64,000 bases of DNA from Texcoconibacillus texcoconensis (GTDB taxonomy: Bacteria > Bacillota > Bacilli > Bacillales > Salisediminibacteriaceae): assembly GCF_014202575.1 (NCBI RefSeq), contig NZ_JACHHB010000008.1, positions 96,930 through 160,929 of the forward strand. The letters run 5' to 3'. This document shows positions 8,740 through 17,500 of the stretch, piece after piece. The stretch's first letter is position 1. Each line of letters starts with the position of its first letter. The position numbers and the translations under genes were made by a program. The notes beneath the pieces are model-generated. The model was not told the origin of the DNA. It was given only the letters and a program-made list of their open reading frames with translations, and made no database searches.

Positions 8740-8765
8740 TTAATTTTAGATTAATAGGTGTACAA
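8737..8765 (-). promoter_or_regulatory. Candidate sigma-A promoter of the sugar-acid operon
   Basis: On the minus strand TTGTAC is followed after 17 bases by TAAATA. The start would fall near 8730, between the cre-like site and the palindromic operator. This is a consensus match by eye only. Confidence 0.4.
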
Positions 8766-8887
8766 CCATTTGTCAATAAAAAGTTGTCGATTTTTGTTTT
8801 CTATTTTATTACTTTGTCGTTTGAAGTCATTCATATTTGGAAAGCTCTTAATTAGACTCAATGAATGGCTGAAGAACAAACAAAAAA

Positions 8888-9790
8888 TTAGTCACCTTTT
8901 ACAACTGCATGACCACCAAACTCATTTCTTAGTGCTGCTACCACTTTTCCTGAAAAAGTGTCATTCTCAAGTGTACGATAGCGCATCATAAGTGATAGTG
9001 CGATGATGGGTGCGGCCGCTTGGTAGTCGAGTGCTGTTTCAACAGTCCATTTCCCTTCACCAGATGAATTTGCAACACCTTTAATTTCATCAAGCTTTTC
9101 ATCCTTTGAAAACGCATTTTCGGTGAGTTCCATGAGCCATGAACGAATCACAGATCCATTGTTCCAAACTCGCGCTACTTGTTCATAATCATAGTCGAAT
9201 GGACTTTTCTCTAAAATATCAAAGCCTTCAGCAATAGCCTGCATCATACCATACTCGATGCCATTGTGAATCATCTTTAAAAAGTGTCCACTACCGACTT
9301 CTCCCGCATGTAGGTAACCGTTTTCAACAGCGATATCAGTAAACATCTCATTTAAGTTACCTTGTAGCACTTCTTCGGCCCCCCCTGCCATCAAGCAGAC
9401 ACCTTCTCTCGCGCCTTCAACACCACCACTTGTACCAACATCGACAAAGTGAATATTTTTTTCTTCTAAATATGCAGCACGTTCTAGCGTTTCTTTATAA
9501 TTCGAGTTTCCACCATCGAGGATTGTATCTCCAGCATCCAACAATTCAGATAATTGTTCAATCACCTGACCTGTTACTTCTCCTGCTGGTACCATCAGCC
9601 AAACGGTTCTTGGTGCTTCCAACTTCTGCACCACTTCTTCAATTGTATAAGCTGGAATTGCGCCTGAATTTTTAATATCATCTACTGCATCCTTGTTTAC
9701 ATCATTCGCCACGACTTCGTGTTTATGGTCCAATAGGTTTAAAACGAGATTATACCCCATCTTCCCTAGACCGATCATTCCTAGCTTCAT
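8888..9790 (-). CDS. gnd: 6-phosphogluconate dehydrogenase, decarboxylating, short form
   Basis: A 300-residue enzyme of the short (NAD-preferring, YqeC/GndA-like) 6PGDH class, about 170 residues shorter than the classical form. It oxidises and decarboxylates 6-phosphogluconate to ribulose 5-phosphate. Visible features are the Rossmann motif GMIGLGKMG at the N-terminus, ILDGGNSNYKET, VGTSGGVEGAREG, the catalytic Lys in HFLKMIHNGIEYG, and SSGEGKWTVE. The ATG at 9790 with GGGAG nearby is chosen over an in-frame ATG at 9850 whose extra 20 residues do not look like the family. It is divergent from the RpiR regulator and gluconokinase, with which it forms a gluconate module. Confidence 0.93.
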   Translation of the reverse strand: MKLGMIGLGKMGYNLVLNLLDHKHEVVANDVNKDAVDDIKNSGAIPAYTIEEVVQKLEAPRTVWLMVPAGEVTGQVIEQLSELLDAGDTILDGGNSNYKETLERAAYLEEKNIHFVDVGTSGGVEGAREGVCLMAGGAEEVLQGNLNEMFTDIAVENGYLHAGEVGSGHFLKMIHNGIEYGMMQAIAEGFDILEKSPFDYDYEQVARVWNNGSVIRSWLMELTENAFSKDEKLDEIKGVANSSGEGKWTVETALDYQAAAPIIALSLMMRYRTLENDTFSGKVVAALRNEFGGHAVVKGD

Positions 9791-9905
9791 ATGGATACTC
9801 CCTTCAAATATGTGATCAAATTTTGAAATAATTTTTCTATTTGATTTCATTATATGATATTTTATTTCTTTTTCAACCCCTAATTATGAAAAAATATTTT
9901 TTAAT

Positions 9906-9919
9906 TTGAAGCGTTTTCA
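9906..9919. promoter_or_regulatory. cre-like site between gnd and the gluconate regulator
   Basis: TTGAAGCGTTTTCA matches 12 of 14 positions of the cre consensus. It lies in the divergent control region (9791-10040), so it could place both the dehydrogenase and the regulator-kinase unit under CcpA. The rest of this 250-bp region is AT-rich without a clear second operator. Confidence 0.55.
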
Positions 9920-10040
9920 TTTATACTACATGTAGAACCTCTTAGACATAGATGTTCATTTAACGACTAAGCGGTAAAACGTTCTCATTGATGAGCAAGT
10001 CTTGATCTATTTACAAAACCATATATCAGGGGGGATCACG

Positions 10041-10898
10041 ATGGAAAATATTGAAGCGGCTCACGTTAAACACCGCATTAAAGCAGCTTACACCGGTTTT
10101 CGCGAAAAAGAAAAAGTGATTGCCGATTATATATTAGAACATCCTGAAGACATCGTTCATTCAACGATCAGTCAAGTAGCAGAAAACATCCAAGTCGCGG
10201 AAGCAACCGTGTTTCGTTTTTGTAAGAAAATTGGTTTCAAGGGGTACCAAGCGATGAAAATCGCACTCGCTTCCGAAGTCGACAAAGGGTTTCAAGACAT
10301 CCACGAAACGATTCAAGAAGGAGACGACGAAAGACAAGTCACTGAAAAAGTATTTAAAGCGAACATCCGTACATTAGAAGAAACCTTGTCCGTCCTCAAC
10401 CAAGACACGATGAAAGAAGCCACCAAAGCGATTCTCGAAGCTGATCGTGTCGAATTTTACGGCAGCGGTGGCTCAGGCGTCATCGCCGTCGACGCACACC
10501 ATAAATTCATACGGACAGGGATCGCGACCGCGTCCTATAGCGATTCCCACTTCCAAGTCATGTCCGCTTCGCAATTAACCGAAAACGACGTCGCTGCGCT
10601 CATCTCACACACCGGCGCCAACCGCGACATGTTAGACGTACTTGACGTCGCCCAAGAACACAACGTAACAACAATCGGAATCACGACCCTCGCCAAATCA
10701 CCTTTAAGCGAAGGCGTTGACATCCCGCTGTTCACCGTATCCGAAGAAACTGACTACCGATCCGAAGCACTCTCATCACGACTTGCACAACTCAGCATCA
10801 TCGACGCCCTATACGTCAACATCAGCATCGCACGCAAAGAACAAATGGAACAATCACTTAATAACATGCGTAATGCGGTCTCTATCAAACGCATATAA
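10041..10898 (+). CDS. MurR/RpiR-family regulator of the gluconate genes
   Basis: A 285-residue regulator: an N-terminal RpiR helix-turn-helix (STISQVAENIQVAEATVFRF within residues 1-80) and a C-terminal sugar-isomerase (SIS) domain that senses phosphosugars (EFYGSGGSG, ALISHTGANRDMLDVL). ATG at 10041 is taken as the start because GGGGGGAT lies just upstream; an ATG 13 codons earlier has no RBS. It precedes the gluconokinase by about 30 bases, so the two are probably co-transcribed, and the ligand is probably 6-phosphogluconate (inference). Its third codon positions become conspicuously C-rich toward the 3' end, unlike the preceding operon. Confidence 0.9.
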   Translation: MENIEAAHVKHRIKAAYTGFREKEKVIADYILEHPEDIVHSTISQVAENIQVAEATVFRFCKKIGFKGYQAMKIALASEVDKGFQDIHETIQEGDDERQVTEKVFKANIRTLEETLSVLNQDTMKEATKAILEADRVEFYGSGGSGVIAVDAHHKFIRTGIATASYSDSHFQVMSASQLTENDVAALISHTGANRDMLDVLDVAQEHNVTTIGITTLAKSPLSEGVDIPLFTVSEETDYRSEALSSRLAQLSIIDALYVNISIARKEQMEQSLNNMRNAVSIKRI

Positions 10899-10926
10899 CG
10901 TTACATCAACGAGGAGGTTGATTTTT

Positions 10927-12459
10927 TTGGACAAGAAAAGATATGTCATCGGTTTAGACTTAGGAACAACGAGCGCAAAAGCGGTCATCTTTAAAAAGGA
11001 TGGGTCGGTTGTGTCCGAAGCGGAACAGACATACCCGTTTCTCGACACCGATGCCGCCAAAGCTGAACAAGACCCACTTGCGATTGAGAACGCGGCCATC
11101 GAAGCAATAAGGCGTTCGCTCGTCACAGGAGGGATCAGCGGAGATGAGGTGCTCTCTGTTGGTTTATCGTCGGCGATGCATTCACTCATCTGTGTCGATG
11201 AAAACAACGAACCCTTGTCATCTGTGATCACATGGGCAGACAGACGGAGCGCCGAACAAGCGACACGTTTGAAGATGTCTACTGAAGGGACGGAGATTTA
11301 TCAACAATCAGGCACCCCGATCCACCCGATGTCACCACTTGCAAAATTGATTTGGATGCGCGAAACTGCGTACGGTCCATATGAGCGCGCGAGTAAATTT
11401 TTGTCGATCAAAGAGTTTTTAACATCCCGCTGGTTTGGCGTCGATGCGGTCGATTATTCGGTCGCCTCTGCGACTGGTCTATTTGATATCAAGGAGATGA
11501 CGTGGAACGAACAAGCGTTAAATGTTGCTGGCATTGACCGCTCGCAATTATCGACACCTGTCGCGCCAACCTATGTTTTTCATGGATTAGATGCGCGCGT
11601 GTCGGAACGAACAGGACTTCGTGTTGATGTCCCGTTCGTTGCAGGTGCAAGCGACGGACCGCTTGCTAACTTAGGAATTGGAGCGATCAATCCTGGGGAG
11701 ACCGCGATTACGATCGGAACGAGCGGTGCGATTCGACAGATGGCGAACCGCCCAAACACTGATGAACAACAAAACGTGTTCTGTTATGGGGTGACGGAAG
11801 ATTTATGGATCTTAGGTGGACCGACCAACAACGGAGCGATCGTCTTACAATGGCTGAAAGACACACTCGGTGAAAAAGAAGTTGAAGAGGCTGCGAAAAA
11901 TGGCGACGATGCGTTCACGTTACTGACTGCTCGAGCCGAACAAGCTTCCCCAGGGTCTAATGGTTTATTGTTTTTACCGTATTTAAACGGGGAGCGCGCT
12001 CCTCATTGGGACGCCAATGCACGCGGCAGCTATATCGGGCTCTCCATGGATCATCGAAAAGAACATTTTTTAAGAGCAGGTATGGAAGGGGTTATGTTCA
12101 ACCTTTATAACATTCATGAGGCCGTCGGTCGTCTCGTTGGGGAAACGACAAGCTTGTACGCAAATGGTGGTTTTGCTCGTTCGCCTTTTTGGGTGCAAAT
12201 GCTTGCGGATATGTTTGGACAAGACGTACATCTCCCATCCTCACACCAAAGTGCTGCTTGGGGAGCGGCGTGGTTCAGCATGCTCGCCATCGGTGAAGTA
12301 CGCGACCTTGCCTCTATTAAAGAATACATTCCGATGCAAGGAAAAGTCACGCCTCATGCTGACACGAGCGCTAGATATCGTGAACTGTACGGTGTGTACC
12401 GCAATATTTATGAAACTTTGAAACCGACATTCGATGCGCTACAACGAGTACAACAATAG
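10927..12459 (+). CDS. gntK: Gluconokinase (FGGY family), TTG start
   Basis: A 510-residue FGGY carbohydrate kinase, the usual length for Bacillus GntK. It phosphorylates gluconate to 6-phosphogluconate, the substrate of the dehydrogenase at 8888-9790. Motifs: GLDLGTTSAKAVIF (phosphate 1 loop), TWADRRS, GASDGPLANLG, GTSGAIR and the C-terminal YANGGFARSPFWVQMLAD. The start is TTG at 10927, placed after GAGGAGG. A much longer open frame upstream overlaps the regulator gene and is not credible as protein. No classical gluconate permease gene is next to it in this window. Confidence 0.93.
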   Translation: MDKKRYVIGLDLGTTSAKAVIFKKDGSVVSEAEQTYPFLDTDAAKAEQDPLAIENAAIEAIRRSLVTGGISGDEVLSVGLSSAMHSLICVDENNEPLSSVITWADRRSAEQATRLKMSTEGTEIYQQSGTPIHPMSPLAKLIWMRETAYGPYERASKFLSIKEFLTSRWFGVDAVDYSVASATGLFDIKEMTWNEQALNVAGIDRSQLSTPVAPTYVFHGLDARVSERTGLRVDVPFVAGASDGPLANLGIGAINPGETAITIGTSGAIRQMANRPNTDEQQNVFCYGVTEDLWILGGPTNNGAIVLQWLKDTLGEKEVEEAAKNGDDAFTLLTARAEQASPGSNGLLFLPYLNGERAPHWDANARGSYIGLSMDHRKEHFLRAGMEGVMFNLYNIHEAVGRLVGETTSLYANGGFARSPFWVQMLADMFGQDVHLPSSHQSAAWGAAWFSMLAIGEVRDLASIKEYIPMQGKVTPHADTSARYRELYGVYRNIYETLKPTFDALQRVQQ

Positions 12460-12481
12460 CGGTTTTACGTTTTAAAGTACG

Positions 12482-12517
12482 AAAGGGTAGGTGCTACTTC
12501 GGTAGCACCTACCCTTT
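12482..12517. repeat. Family A palindrome, copy 1 (loop TTCG)
   Basis: Perfect 16-bp arms (AAAGGGTAGGTGCTAC and its complement) around TTCG, a C(UUCG)G tetraloop when transcribed from the plus strand. It lies between the convergent gluconokinase and a hypothetical gene. Confidence 0.95.
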
Positions 12518-12591
12518 ATTTGGCTAAAGTGTGTAGATTCATGGAGAGCTTTGTATAAAAAAACGGGGACTGTACGTTTTCCGCATATGTT

Positions 12592-13071
12592 TTACATATC
12601 AACTTGATCAATCTGGTTACGGTCGATGGTGAGGGCGTGATGCCAGTCGCGTAAACTGCCGTATACTTTGAAGTGTTGTTTGTTTTCTAGGGTGATGCGG
12701 ATGTGTTGGTCGGCTTTGGATTTCGGGTCGATGAGTTGGTTGGTTTGCTTTTTGTTAAGAAAACAAATTTCTGCTTGGTCTAGGTGTGAGTTGGCGTCGA
12801 GGCAAACGAGTGCGACGGTGTGTTTGTAAGGAAATGAGTGTTTGAGTTCTTTTAGTTGGTCTGGGGTGAAGGAAAAGTACCAGTATTTGGACAGGCCGGT
12901 GCGGGTCGATTTTCGGTGTGAAATATGGATGATGGTGCGGTCGTTTATGATATAGCTGGACCATTTGTCACCAAGCTCGCTTTCGATTTTCTCCAATGAG
13001 GTCGGTTCTTTTTTTCGTAAAATACGTGAGAGTACGGTACCGTGAAAAAATTCGGATTCCTTGATAGCCAT
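12592..13071 (-). CDS. Hypothetical protein, about 159 residues
   Basis: No family recognised. The protein is soluble, basic and rich in His and Lys, with no signal peptide or membrane segment. It contains YIINDRTIIHISHRKSTRTGLSKYWYF, where the SKYWYFSF stretch looks like a beta-strand core, and ends in DRNQIDQVDM. ATG at 13071 (protein starting MAIKESEFF) is preferred because AAAGGGGAG sits at a workable distance; a GTG three codons earlier lies too close to it. The gene stands alone between two family A palindromes, so it looks like a single-gene transcript. Confidence 0.6.
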   Translation of the reverse strand: MAIKESEFFHGTVLSRILRKKEPTSLEKIESELGDKWSSYIINDRTIIHISHRKSTRTGLSKYWYFSFTPDQLKELKHSFPYKHTVALVCLDANSHLDQAEICFLNKKQTNQLIDPKSKADQHIRITLENKQHFKVYGSLRDWHHALTIDRNQIDQVDM

Positions 13072-13136
13072 ATGTAACACGCTCCCCTTTGATATATTTT
13101 AAAAGAAGTGATCGTCGTTTTAGGCTTTAGTGTGTG

Positions 13137-13172
13137 AAAGGGTAGGTGCTACCGTGGTAGCACCTACCCTTT
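13137..13172. repeat. Family A palindrome, copy 2 (loop CGTG)
   Basis: Perfect 16-bp arms (AAAGGGTAGGTGCTAC) around CGTG. An outer CTTTAG at the left and AGTAAAGG at the right extend the symmetry. It lies between two minus-strand genes. Confidence 0.95.
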
Positions 13173-13193
13173 ACTTCAGTAAAGGAATATCGT

Positions 13194-14933
13194 TTATTTC
13201 AATCGGTAGTTTTCGTCCATTGAACGTGTTAGAAACACGCTATATTGCCCTCTTGTAATCGTTTCTTCGGGTGCGAATCGCTGCTCGGAGGTACCTTTAG
13301 CAACGCCTGCTGCATACACATTAGCGACCGATTCGGCGTACCATTTCCCTGCTTCAACGTCTGTGAATGGATGCGCCGCCTCAGACGTTGGAATATCGTA
13401 AATTCTTTCTAACAGAACAGCCATTTCTGCTCTTGTCATGCTTGCATCTGGAGCAAAGCTGTCTTCAGATACACCTTTGAAAAATCCTTCGTTTAGAGCG
13501 ATGTCAATTTCTTCGGCAAATTCGTGGTCTTTATCAACATCTTCAAATGCATCAAGGGCGTTCGGATTCGATTCGCCTCCCTCGTGACGAACGAGAATCG
13601 CAGCAGCTTGGGCGCGTGTGAGCTCATCGTCAACGCCAAATAGGTCATTACCGATGCCGTTTATGACGTTTAAATCATACAAATAACTGACATGCGGGGC
13701 CGCCCAATGGTCGGAAGCTACATCAGTGAATGGCGTGTCGACTTCGATGGCTGCCTCCCACTCTGTCGGCACGCTTTCTACGTTATGGTCGTCTGCCGCT
13801 GTAACATAGAAAGTCATCGGAATGTTGATGTCTCCGATCTCTACGGCGAATTGACCGCTGTCATCCGTCGTTGTTGTGAACGTACCTTTCGTGTCGTTTT
13901 CTACTTTGATCGTTTTGTTCGATGCTGCTTCCCCTGACAAAATCCCTTCATCTTGCTGGTATTGAAAGTTGTCAGGTGCTTTTGGGCGCTGTTCGATGAG
14001 TGCTGAAGCGATATATCCTTCTTGTCCATCAGCGGTTTCAATAGGATACCAGACAAAATGGTTTTGACGATCGAGAACTTCCTCATATTCATAACCAGCT
14101 TGGATCGTTAACGGTGTGTCCGCTTCAACGGTCGTGATGCTGTCACTTTCCGTTGTTGCCTGTTCACGAATTCTCGCATTTTCAGTTGTATAAACGAGGT
14201 CACCTTCCGTTAGCTGATAGTTTGAACGTGTTAATGAGTCGGTCAATTCAAATTCAGCCGTTAAAAATTCAATATTTTCACTTGAAGCAGAATCGTAGTC
14301 AAAATCGTCTCTCGTAAAGTTTGGTAGTGAGAGGCTAGCGCCTAAGAGACTTAAACTTTCGATCTCTGAAAATACACGCTCCTGGTAAGCGTCGCTGTTT
14401 TGCGTACCATCTGCCATATAAACAGGACTATTCACTGGCTTGATTCCATTATAAGCCATAACAGGAAAGTACCAGCTTTCGATATAGTCTTCAGTACCTT
14501 TATGAATCGTCGGCAACTCTTGGCGTTCTTGTTTCATATTTTTTAAGATTTCAACGCCCGCTTCGATGTTATATAGTAAGTCGTCATGCAGGCGCTCAAC
14601 ATCATAATCTTGCGTGTTCGTAATTTGCATAAGGCCGATCCCGCCGTCTTCAGAGATGATTGTCTCTCCGTCCTCGTCGAAATGTTTCCATTCGCCTTGC
14701 TCAACTTGGGCGATCCCTTTGATGACTTCTGGTGGGACGTCTAGCTTTAAGGCGGCTTCAGTTAACAAGCAGTTTGTCGTTTGGTAATCAGGGTTTTCCC
14801 CGTCTTCAATGTCAGCGGTGAGATCACAGTTGTCTTTTATTGTGTCATTAGCTGTGACACCCCCAACGCCTCCCGTTGCAAAAAGAATACCTGAAACGGT
14901 GAAGGCACTGAGCCATTTTGATCGTTTATTCAC
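13194..14933 (-). CDS. Secreted SLH-domain protein with lytic-transglycosylase-like and SH3 domains
   Basis: A 579-residue wall-anchored protein. After a signal peptide (about residues 1-28, ending near VTAN) comes a goose-type/SLT-like muramidase region: a catalytic Glu candidate in IAQVEQGEW and GGIGLMQIT, about residues 55-160. Then an SH3b region (TTENARIREQATT), an Ig-like segment, and three C-terminal SLH repeats (FTDVASDHWAAPHV, FEDVDKDHEF, FTDVEAGKWYAESV) that bind secondary wall polymer. The start is GTG at 14933, six bases after TGGAGGTG; an upstream ATG at 14981 would add a non-signal extension. It probably trims peptidoglycan at the cell surface. Product assignment is by domain, and substrate is not known. 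Confidence 0.82.
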   Translation of the reverse strand: MNKRSKWLSAFTVSGILFATGGVGGVTANDTIKDNCDLTADIEDGENPDYQTTNCLLTEAALKLDVPPEVIKGIAQVEQGEWKHFDEDGETIISEDGGIGLMQITNTQDYDVERLHDDLLYNIEAGVEILKNMKQERQELPTIHKGTEDYIESWYFPVMAYNGIKPVNSPVYMADGTQNSDAYQERVFSEIESLSLLGASLSLPNFTRDDFDYDSASSENIEFLTAEFELTDSLTRSNYQLTEGDLVYTTENARIREQATTESDSITTVEADTPLTIQAGYEYEEVLDRQNHFVWYPIETADGQEGYIASALIEQRPKAPDNFQYQQDEGILSGEAASNKTIKVENDTKGTFTTTTDDSGQFAVEIGDINIPMTFYVTAADDHNVESVPTEWEAAIEVDTPFTDVASDHWAAPHVSYLYDLNVINGIGNDLFGVDDELTRAQAAAILVRHEGGESNPNALDAFEDVDKDHEFAEEIDIALNEGFFKGVSEDSFAPDASMTRAEMAVLLERIYDIPTSEAAHPFTDVEAGKWYAESVANVYAAGVAKGTSEQRFAPEETITRGQYSVFLTRSMDENYRLK

Positions 14934-15070
14934 TTTGATGCACCTCCATATTTTGTTAGATTGATAGATTTGAAAAAGCACGGAATACGTGCATGTTTAG
15001 TAGAAAATGTCATTTCTATTATAGCATAGTTGATACGCATGGGTGAGTGGGGATTCCGCTTTATCAAGGT

Positions 15071-15106
15071 AAAGGGTAGGTGCTACCGAAGTAGCACCTA
15101 CCCTTT
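15071..15106. repeat. Family A palindrome, copy 3 (loop CGAA)
   Basis: Perfect 16-bp arms around CGAA, the reverse orientation of the TTCG form. It lies between the SLH gene start and the methyltransferase stop. Confidence 0.95.
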
Positions 15107-15135
15107 CATTCTGCACAGCACAAAAGATGCTTCTC

Positions 15136-15696
15136 TTATTTTGCGGCTTCGTATAAACGCATTGGTGGGAGGTTTCGGAAGAAGTATTCATCTTTTACAG
15201 CTGGAAAGTGTTGTTTTAAGTGATCGAGCAGGTGGGCATCCTTTTGGAAAAACGTTTGATACGGAAAGAAGCGTCCGCCCTCTTTCAGTACTTGTGATGT
15301 TTTTTGAACGATCCTTGATCGCATCGAATCATCCATTAAAGAAAACGGGATCCCGGAAAGTGCGTAATCAGCGGACGATGCGTATTGTTCTACAATCGTA
15401 TCGACGTTTTCAGCACTATCATGACAAACGATAAGTCGCGAGTCATTGACGTTTCCCTGTAGTTCGTGAACGAAATTTTCGTTCATCTCGATGGCGATGA
15501 TCAGCGAGTCGTCCGTCATGCGCTCAAGCAAGTGTTCGGTAAACACACCTGTGGCGGGCCCGTACTCAACGATCGTCATCGGTTTAGTGAAGTCCATTCG
15601 ATTCGCGATTTCGCGCACCCCTTGTTTCGATGTTGGTGTCACGGATGCAATGTTGCGATCTTTGATGAAGTTTTTCATATAGCTAATCGTGCTCAT
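15136..15696 (-). CDS. Class I SAM-dependent methyltransferase (phospholipid/rRNA-adenine methyltransferase-like)
   Basis: A 186-residue Rossmann-fold methyltransferase. The SAM-binding motif I is IVEYGPATGVFTEHLL, the acidic end of strand 2 is IIAIEMNENF, and the motif IV region is DYALSGIPFSLM. This combination is seen in bacterial phosphatidylethanolamine N-methyltransferase-like proteins and KsgA relatives. The start MSTISYMKNFI with a positively charged stretch is also typical of the PmtA-like group. ATG at 15696 follows AAAGGAG. It is a single gene bounded by family A palindromes. Lipid versus other substrate is unresolved. Confidence 0.75.
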   Translation of the reverse strand: MSTISYMKNFIKDRNIASVTPTSKQGVREIANRMDFTKPMTIVEYGPATGVFTEHLLERMTDDSLIIAIEMNENFVHELQGNVNDSRLIVCHDSAENVDTIVEQYASSADYALSGIPFSLMDDSMRSRIVQKTSQVLKEGGRFFPYQTFFQKDAHLLDHLKQHFPAVKDEYFFRNLPPMRLYEAAK

Positions 15697-15745
15697 AGAC
15701 GTACTCCTTTCGAAATGAGGTGTTTTAGCGCTTTAAAGGGACGCC

Positions 15746-15775
15746 GGGTAGGTGCTACCAAAGTAGCACCTACCC
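15746..15775. repeat. Family A palindrome, copy 4 (loop CAAA)
   Basis: Perfect 13-bp arms (GGGTAGGTGCTAC) around CAAA. It lies between two minus-strand genes, with GCGCTTTAAAGG to the left and TTCGTTAAAGC to the right. Confidence 0.93.
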
Positions 15776-15844
15776 TTCACTTCGTTAAAGCAAAAACGAC
15801 AACCGGTTCCTCCCTCCAACCTCCCAACTGAATCGAAAAAACAT

Positions 15845-16495
15845 TTACTCTTTCTTCAAAGGAATGAAATTTTGTTTATACTCGTGCATATCTTCTTTAA
15901 TTGTTTCCATCTTTTGATCTAAATTATTCACGATATGGGCAGCTTCACGAAGTTCTTCGATAAGCTCACTTGGGACATGCGTTTGGAATTTGTAGTGAAT
16001 TTTATGCTCCAAGCTCGCCCAAAAATCCATCGCGAGGGTACGAATTTGGATTTCCACTTTCACATATTCGGTACGGTCGCTAAGAAACACCGGGATTTCG
16101 ATGATCATATGTAAACTTTGGTAGCCATTAGGCTTCGGGTTTTCGAGGTAATCTTTCACTTCGATGACGTTGATGTCGTGCTGCTTATAAATCAAATCAT
16201 AGATTGTATAAATATCAGACACGAACGAACAAACGACACGAATACCCGCGATATCATGCACCCGGGCACGGGCTTGGTCGATGTTGACGTCGAACCCTTT
16301 TCGCTGCAATTTATCCATAATGCTTTTCGGCTTTTTCACGCGCGACTTCACCGATTCAATCGGATTGCGCTCATGCATATATTCAAATTCCTCACTCAAA
16401 ATATTCAGCTTCGTCTTCATTTCTTCAATTGCAAATTTATAAATGATGAGAAAGTTGCGAATTTCAACTAACCGCTCATCGACCGTCGTATGCAT
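15845..16495 (-). CDS. relP: Small alarmone synthetase, YwaC/RelP type
   Basis: A 216-residue (p)ppGpp synthetase with no hydrolase domain. It transfers pyrophosphate from ATP to GDP or GTP in the cytoplasm. Conserved segments: SRVKKPKSIMDKL, HDIAGIRVVCSF with the catalytic Asp, NPKPNGYQSLHM (G-loop) and VEIQIRTLAMDFWASLEHK. PKPNGY and the C-terminal helical region resemble B. subtilis YwaC (SasA) more than YjbM. ATG at 16495 is preceded by GGGAGGGAAAAGGG; a 21-codon upstream extension is possible but has no RBS. YwaC genes are usually controlled by cell-envelope stress sigma factors; I could not identify such a promoter here. Confidence 0.9.
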   Translation of the reverse strand: MHTTVDERLVEIRNFLIIYKFAIEEMKTKLNILSEEFEYMHERNPIESVKSRVKKPKSIMDKLQRKGFDVNIDQARARVHDIAGIRVVCSFVSDIYTIYDLIYKQHDINVIEVKDYLENPKPNGYQSLHMIIEIPVFLSDRTEYVKVEIQIRTLAMDFWASLEHKIHYKFQTHVPSELIEELREAAHIVNNLDQKMETIKEDMHEYKQNFIPLKKE

Positions 16496-16691
16496 CCCTT
16501 TTCCCTCCCTGGTACAAATGAAAACTTCTATCGTTTTCGCAAAAACTATTTCGCACACGAAATATTATAGTAAAATTACAAATAGATAGCTAGCAACGCC
16601 ACAGCTTTGAGACGATTTCACAAATTTCAAAACGTGACAGACCCTGTCCTCATTACGTTATAATAGAAACGACCGAACCAGAGGCGATCAC

Positions 16692-16967
16692 ATGGATTTT
16701 GATGTCGATGTCGACGAAATGTTACATCACATTCTCCAACTCCAACAAGAAAGCTCAAAACGCTACCGCCGCATCGTCCGACTCACCCTCACCGACCACG
16801 GCCACCAACTCATCGAGCAAGTACCCGACTTCATCTTCGACTACTACAAAACCATTTTAGCCAAACTCATGCTCCAACAACTAAAAAAATTCCACGAAAT
16901 CATCGCCCACGAAATCGAGAACGAAAACGAAAACGAAAGCGAAAGCGAAGAAAACTCTTTTTCATGA
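16692..16967 (+). CDS. Short MarR-like protein with acidic tail (possibly a truncated regulator)
   Basis: A 91-residue protein. RYRRIVRLTLTDHGHQLIEQ is a good match to the wing and following helix of MarR-family regulators, but the recognition helices normally upstream are missing. The first 25 residues (MDFDVDVDEMLHHILQLQQ) are acidic. The C-terminus ends in a low-complexity run of Glu, Asn and Ser encoded by near-perfect GAAAAC and GAAAGC hexamers. ATG at 16692 follows GAGGCGAT. It may be a gene remnant recruited as a small protein, or a decayed regulator; expression is unproven. Confidence 0.5.
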   Translation: MDFDVDVDEMLHHILQLQQESSKRYRRIVRLTLTDHGHQLIEQVPDFIFDYYKTILAKLMLQQLKKFHEIIAHEIENENENESESEENSFS

Positions 16968-17070
16968 AGAAGACAAGCTCTCCAGACCACACCAGCTTGC
17001 CCTTTCGCGTCCGCTGCGAAAGGGTGCTGATAACGATGCACTTTTCCGCTTTCGCACACCACCGTGTTGA

Positions 17071-17102
17071 ATGGTAGGTGCTACTTTGGTAGCACCTACC
17101 AT
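17071..17102. repeat. Family A palindrome, copy 5 (loop TTTG)
   Basis: Arms ATGGTAGGTGCTAC and its complement around TTTG; the outer AAGG of other copies is replaced by AT. It lies between convergent genes. Confidence 0.93.
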
Positions 17103-17173
17103 TTAGTGCTTTAAAACAGAACAGTCTCGTGTGCACAAAAAAACGAGAACGGGTGTCCTCGCTGCAACTTGTC

Positions 17174-17500
17174 TTATTCTCCTAAAGTGGTTTCTTCTAT
17201 TTCTTGCCATGACTGGGCTTGGTAGATGTCAGTTTGGGCGTTTTTGGCTTTGGTGACGGTTTCGTATTGCAAGAGTTCTCTTTTTACGTAGGCGTGGTCT
17301 GCTTTTGGGTAATGAATCTCTAAGTATCTGATGATCGATTGGATGATGCCTTTTCGTTCGCCACGCTCCTCGGCGGCTTCGATTTCGCACTTCAATTCCT
17401 CTTCTGTTTCGGCCTGCTCTCTGTAGGCTAGCACTTCTTCTGGGGAAGTACTCAACATGTCCCAGTCCAAGTAAGGTCTGCGCGATTTCATTCCCGGCAT
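17174..17500 (-). CDS. Short protein resembling the C-terminal tail of Rpn/PD-(D/E)XK transposase-like nucleases
   Basis: A 108-residue, charged, helical protein. AETEEELKCEIEAAEERGERKGIIQ followed by a ragged helix is the pattern seen at the end of Rpn/PDDEXK-family recombination nucleases, after the nuclease domain. No catalytic PD-(D/E)XK residues are present, so it cannot be an active nuclease. GGAGGGATC precedes the ATG at 17500, which argues that it is still translated. It could be a remnant of a longer gene or a small stand-alone protein. Confidence 0.45.
   Translation of the reverse strand: MPGMKSRRPYLDWDMLSTSPEEVLAYREQAETEEELKCEIEAAEERGERKGIIQSIIRYLEIHYPKADHAYVKRELLQYETVTKAKNAQTDIYQAQSWQEIEETTLGE

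Larger units (their letters stand above)
8423..8887. promoter_or_regulatory. Control region of the sugar-acid operon
   Basis: A 465-bp stretch without a convincing gene between the dehydrogenase stop and the aldolase start. It contains a candidate promoter on the minus strand, two cre-like sequences (8584-8597 and 8726-8739) and the AGGAACA palindrome at 8701-8715. A weaker cre-like sequence, TGTAAGCGCCTAAC, lies near 8444. The arrangement suggests catabolite repression combined with inducer-responsive control. Confidence 0.55.

Noticed and set aside
10717..10926. N-terminal extension of the gluconokinase frame
   Set aside because: It overlaps the end of the RpiR gene in another frame, is Ser/His/Thr-rich without family similarity, and GAGGAGG points to the TTG at 10927.
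14997..15191. Small frames containing VGATSVAPTL next to many genes
   Set aside because: This peptide is just the translation of the family A palindrome and recurs wherever the repeat falls in an open frame.
16630..16660. Degenerate GACAGACCCTGTCC as a further family B copy
   Set aside because: Only a short inner palindrome is present and the CGCTT/AAGTG shoulders are missing, so similarity could be chance.
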